Below are positions 15,115-17,033 of a DNA stretch of 17,033 nucleotides, one piece after another. This DNA is from Saprospiraceae bacterium (GTDB lineage: Bacteria > Bacteroidota > Bacteroidia > Chitinophagales > Saprospiraceae), in assembly GCA_022842255.1 (NCBI GenBank), contig JALHPW010000027.1, positions 1-17,033 of the forward strand, given 5' to 3'. How positions within the stretch are numbered: position 1 is the stretch's first letter; every line of letters starts with the position of its first letter. The notes beneath the pieces are model-generated. The model was not told the DNA's origin. It saw only the letters and a list, made by a program, of their open reading frames with translations, and searched no databases. Made by a program: the position numbers and the translations under genes.

Positions 15115-15783
15115 ATGTCCAATTCCTTTTTCAACCTGCCTTTTCGGGGCGTTGCCGGTCAATTGATCCTGATCAATGTAGTAGTGTTCATCGGTTCTTA
15201 CCTGATTCTTGGGGAAGGGGTATGGAATGATGAAACCTATGATTATGACGTGATGGGTCGGATGTACCTCGCCTCTTTTTTACCCTTTTCGCCGCATTTT
15301 GAGCCTTTTCAGATAGCTACGCATATGTTCATGCACGGTGGGCCAATGCACATCCTGTTCAATATGTTGGGCATTTATTGGTTTGGTTCGATGGTAGAAA
15401 TGGTGTGGGGACCGCAGCGTTTTTTGTTTTACTACTTGTCTTGCGGCCTGGGCGCCTGGGTTGCGCACACCGGTATTCAATGGTGGGAGTTGCAGCAAAT
15501 GGGCATCGACCCTACTACCTGGAACGGCGCGATGTTGGGCGCCTCCGGAGCGGTTTTTGGCATCATGGTAGCGTTTGCACTGCATTTCCCGAATGTCGAA
15601 ATTCGGCTGCTTTTTCCGCCCATTGCCCTGAAAGCGAAGTATTTTGTGCCGATTATGGCTGCTGCGGAGTTGTTTTTTGGAATCGGGGGCGTCTCTACGG
15701 GCATTGCACACTTTGCCCACCTTGGCGGAGCGCTCACCGGATTTCTGCTCATTGGTTACTGGACTAGGTTTCGATTCAAATAA
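15115..15783 (+). CDS. Rhomboid family intramembrane serine protease (rhomboid 1)
   Basis: A 222-residue polytopic inner-membrane protease that cuts transmembrane segments of client proteins. Expected catalytic elements are present: HILFN with oxyanion-related H79 and N83, nucleophile S144 in GASGAVFG (142-149), and general base H202 in AHLGG. About six membrane helices can be drawn (roughly 14-33, 75-95, 103-122, 140-158, 176-192, 197-216), typical of the basic bacterial six-helix form. ATG 15115 lies 4 nt after the mutL stop; mutL followed by rhomboid genes is an arrangement I recall from other Bacteroidota. A repeat-built hairpin (15809-15863) follows the stop codon. Substrate unknown. Confidence 0.93.
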   Translation: MSNSFFNLPFRGVAGQLILINVVVFIGSYLILGEGVWNDETYDYDVMGRMYLASFLPFSPHFEPFQIATHMFMHGGPMHILFNMLGIYWFGSMVEMVWGPQRFLFYYLSCGLGAWVAHTGIQWWELQQMGIDPTTWNGAMLGASGAVFGIMVAFALHFPNVEIRLLFPPIALKAKYFVPIMAAAELFFGIGGVSTGIAHFAHLGGALTGFLLIGYWTRFRFK

Positions 15784-16110
15784 ATTGGATGAATGTGGTC
15801 AATGGGTTATGTGGTCAATGTGTTTTGATCCGAATCATCCATTATTGACCACATTGACCACATTGAAAAATTGACCACATTAATTATAGCCAACGCAAAG
15901 TGATTTTGAGGGTTGAGTTTTTATAATCAATTAAAAATCAAAGTGTTTCAATCACTCAAATCATCAAAATCACTTTAATCACAGTATAAATTGACCACAT
16001 TAATTATAGCCAACGTAAAGTGATTTTGAGGGTTGAGTTTTTATAATCAATTAAAAATCAAAGTGTTTCAATCACTCAAATCATCAAAATCACTTTAATC
16101 ACAGTATAAA
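15784..16110. other. 327-bp intergenic region between rhomboid genes, filled with repeats
   Basis: No gene is seen here. The first part (15784-15870) holds several ATGTGGTCAATG-type units in both orientations, including a 12-bp inverted repeat (15809-15820 with 15852-15863) that could act as a terminator for mutL-rhomboid 1. The rest is a 240-bp tandem duplication running up to the rhomboid 2 start codon. I found no exact TAnnTTTG box. Confidence 0.75.
15871..16110. repeat. 120-bp tandem duplication with internal hairpin
   Basis: Copy 1 is 15871-15990 and copy 2 is 15991-16110; they differ at one base (C at 15896, T at 16016). Each copy begins with ttgaccacatt, from the repeat family seen elsewhere in the window. 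Each carries an exact 13-bp inverted repeat (aaagtgattttga at 15897-15909 with tcaaaatcacttt at 15964-15976, and again 120 nt later), plus an A/T-rich stretch with repeated atca/atcac. Copy 2 ends at the base before rhomboid 2's ATG. Confidence 0.95.
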
Positions 16111-17033
16111 ATGTCGCTATTCAAATCAATTTGGGACGACCTTCAATATTCCCTCCGGGCTGGGAACATGGTGACCAAACTCGTGGTGGTCAACTTTGCT
16201 GTTTTTGTCACCATGAAACTCATTTACCTCGCCATGACCTTGTTCACTATGGGCAATGGCGAGACGATGTACAACGATCTGCTCATCTTTTTGTGCCTGC
16301 AGGCAGACATTGGCACCTTGGTTTGGCGACTCTGGGGCATAGGCACCCATATGTTCCTGCACGATAGCTTCTGGCACTTGGTGAACAACATGATTGTCCT
16401 TTACCTCTTTGGCAGGATAGTCAGCGACCTTATTGGCGACCGGCGGATTTTGCCGATTTATTTGCTGGGAGGACTTGCGGGCGCCTTGATTTATGTGGTT
16501 ACCGCTCAATTTTTCCTCAGTGTGGGCGCCTACGCTTTAGGAGCTTCTGCAGCCGTGATGGCGCTTGGGGGCGCAGCGCTCATCCTCGCGCCCGATTACC
16601 GGGTGCATTTATTGTTTTTGGGCTTAATCAAGGTCAAATACATTGTTTTGGTGCTGGTGTTGCTGGATTTGGTGGCCATTGCGGGCACCTATCCAGCGGG
16701 TGGTCACGCGGCACACATCGCCGGGTTTGCGATGGGCTGTTTTTTTGTTTTCCAGCTGCGCGACGGGCGGGATTGGGCCGTGCCAGTGAACAATTTCTTT
16801 GCCTGGTTTGGCCGGCTTTTTTCGGGTGGTTCGCGCCCAAAATTCCCGCGCCCAAAAAAATCCCCACCCATGAAAGCCACATTTGGTGGCGCGGCCAAAG
16901 GCGGCAGCCGTTCCGACAAACACGACCTTTCTTTTCAGGAAAAATTGGACGCTATTCTGGATAAAATCAAGGCCCAGGGTTATGAGAGTTTGAGCCAGGA
17001 GGAGAAGGACTTTTTGTATGAGGCTAGCCAGAA
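16111..17033 (+). CDS. Rhomboid family protease with DUF6576-like C-terminal tail (rhomboid 2), 3' end outside window
   Basis: The frame is open from ATG 16111 to the window end (307 full codons), so the protein is incomplete here. THMFLHDSFWHLVNN has H89 and N93, LGASAAVM carries the probable nucleophile S146, and HAAHIAGF carries the probable base H202, so the dyad is present. The usual GxSG reads GASA, a variant I recall among Bacteroidota rhomboids. Hydrophobic segments lie at about 22-46, 83-102, 112-132, 140-160, 166-192 and 197-215. After a basic, Pro-rich linker (about 238-270), the tail SFQEKLDAILDKIKAQGYESLSQEEKDFLYEAS matches what I know as DUF6576, a short cytoplasmic domain attached to Bacteroidota rhomboids. 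The leader is the tandem-duplicated repeat. Confidence 0.9.
   Translation, partial: MSLFKSIWDDLQYSLRAGNMVTKLVVVNFAVFVTMKLIYLAMTLFTMGNGETMYNDLLIFLCLQADIGTLVWRLWGIGTHMFLHDSFWHLVNNMIVLYLFGRIVSDLIGDRRILPIYLLGGLAGALIYVVTAQFFLSVGAYALGASAAVMALGGAALILAPDYRVHLLFLGLIKVKYIVLVLVLLDLVAIAGTYPAGGHAAHIAGFAMGCFFVFQLRDGRDWAVPVNNFFAWFGRLFSGGSRPKFPRPKKSPPMKATFGGAAKGGSRSDKHDLSFQEKLDAILDKIKAQGYESLSQEEKDFLYEASQ

Overview
The window most likely comes from a member of the Bacteroidota, probably the Saprospirales (Haliscomenobacter/Lewinella-like). The evidence is Bacteroidota-type -7 boxes (TAnnTTTG) upstream of several genes, the absence of clear Shine-Dalgarno sequences, and family content typical of the phylum: a DUF4197 lipoprotein, a GH113-like secreted glycosidase, and mutL followed by two rhomboid proteases, the second with a DUF6576-like tail. 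The exact genus is inference. No rRNA, tRNA, transposase, integrase or CRISPR array was seen.

Layout. 1-564 is the 3' part of a gene of unknown function. 582-5033 is a plus-strand run: a secreted polysaccharide deacetylase, the DNA-uptake/recombination protein DprA, a secreted alkaline phosphatase, and a secreted GH113-type glycosidase 13 nt after the phosphatase. A perfect 44-bp inverted repeat (5035-5182) separates this run from a convergent DUF4197 lipoprotein (5186-5902, minus). Next come a secreted hypothetical protein (6066-6755, plus), a convergent membrane-anchored SGNH-like protein (6760-7632, minus), an MsbA-type ABC exporter (7773-9545, minus), a small membrane hypothetical (9753-10325, minus), exonuclease III (10376-11143, minus) and a catalytically degenerate TrpF-like protein (11193-11819, minus). 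A repeat-filled divergent promoter region follows. Then come an orphan efflux-type membrane fusion protein (12031-13092, plus), MutL (13215-15110), rhomboid 1 (15115-15783), a 327-bp repeat region with a 120-bp tandem duplication, and rhomboid 2, which is cut by the window end.

Function. Three genes concern DNA repair or uptake (dprA, exonuclease III, mutL). Several concern envelope or extracellular degradation (deacetylase, phosphatase, glycosidase, lipoprotein, SGNH protein). Others are membrane transport or proteolysis (ABC exporter, fusion protein, rhomboids). They do not form one obvious pathway; this looks like ordinary chromosome. I did not find a convincing new multi-gene defence or biosynthetic system.

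The unusual part is the intergenic DNA. Many gaps carry their own family of short repeats or long hairpins. One family (core ATGTGGTCAATG) occurs around the trpF-like/fusion-protein divergent promoter and again between the two rhomboid genes. It supplies part of a reading frame and sits at or beside the apparent TTG start codons of two divergent genes.
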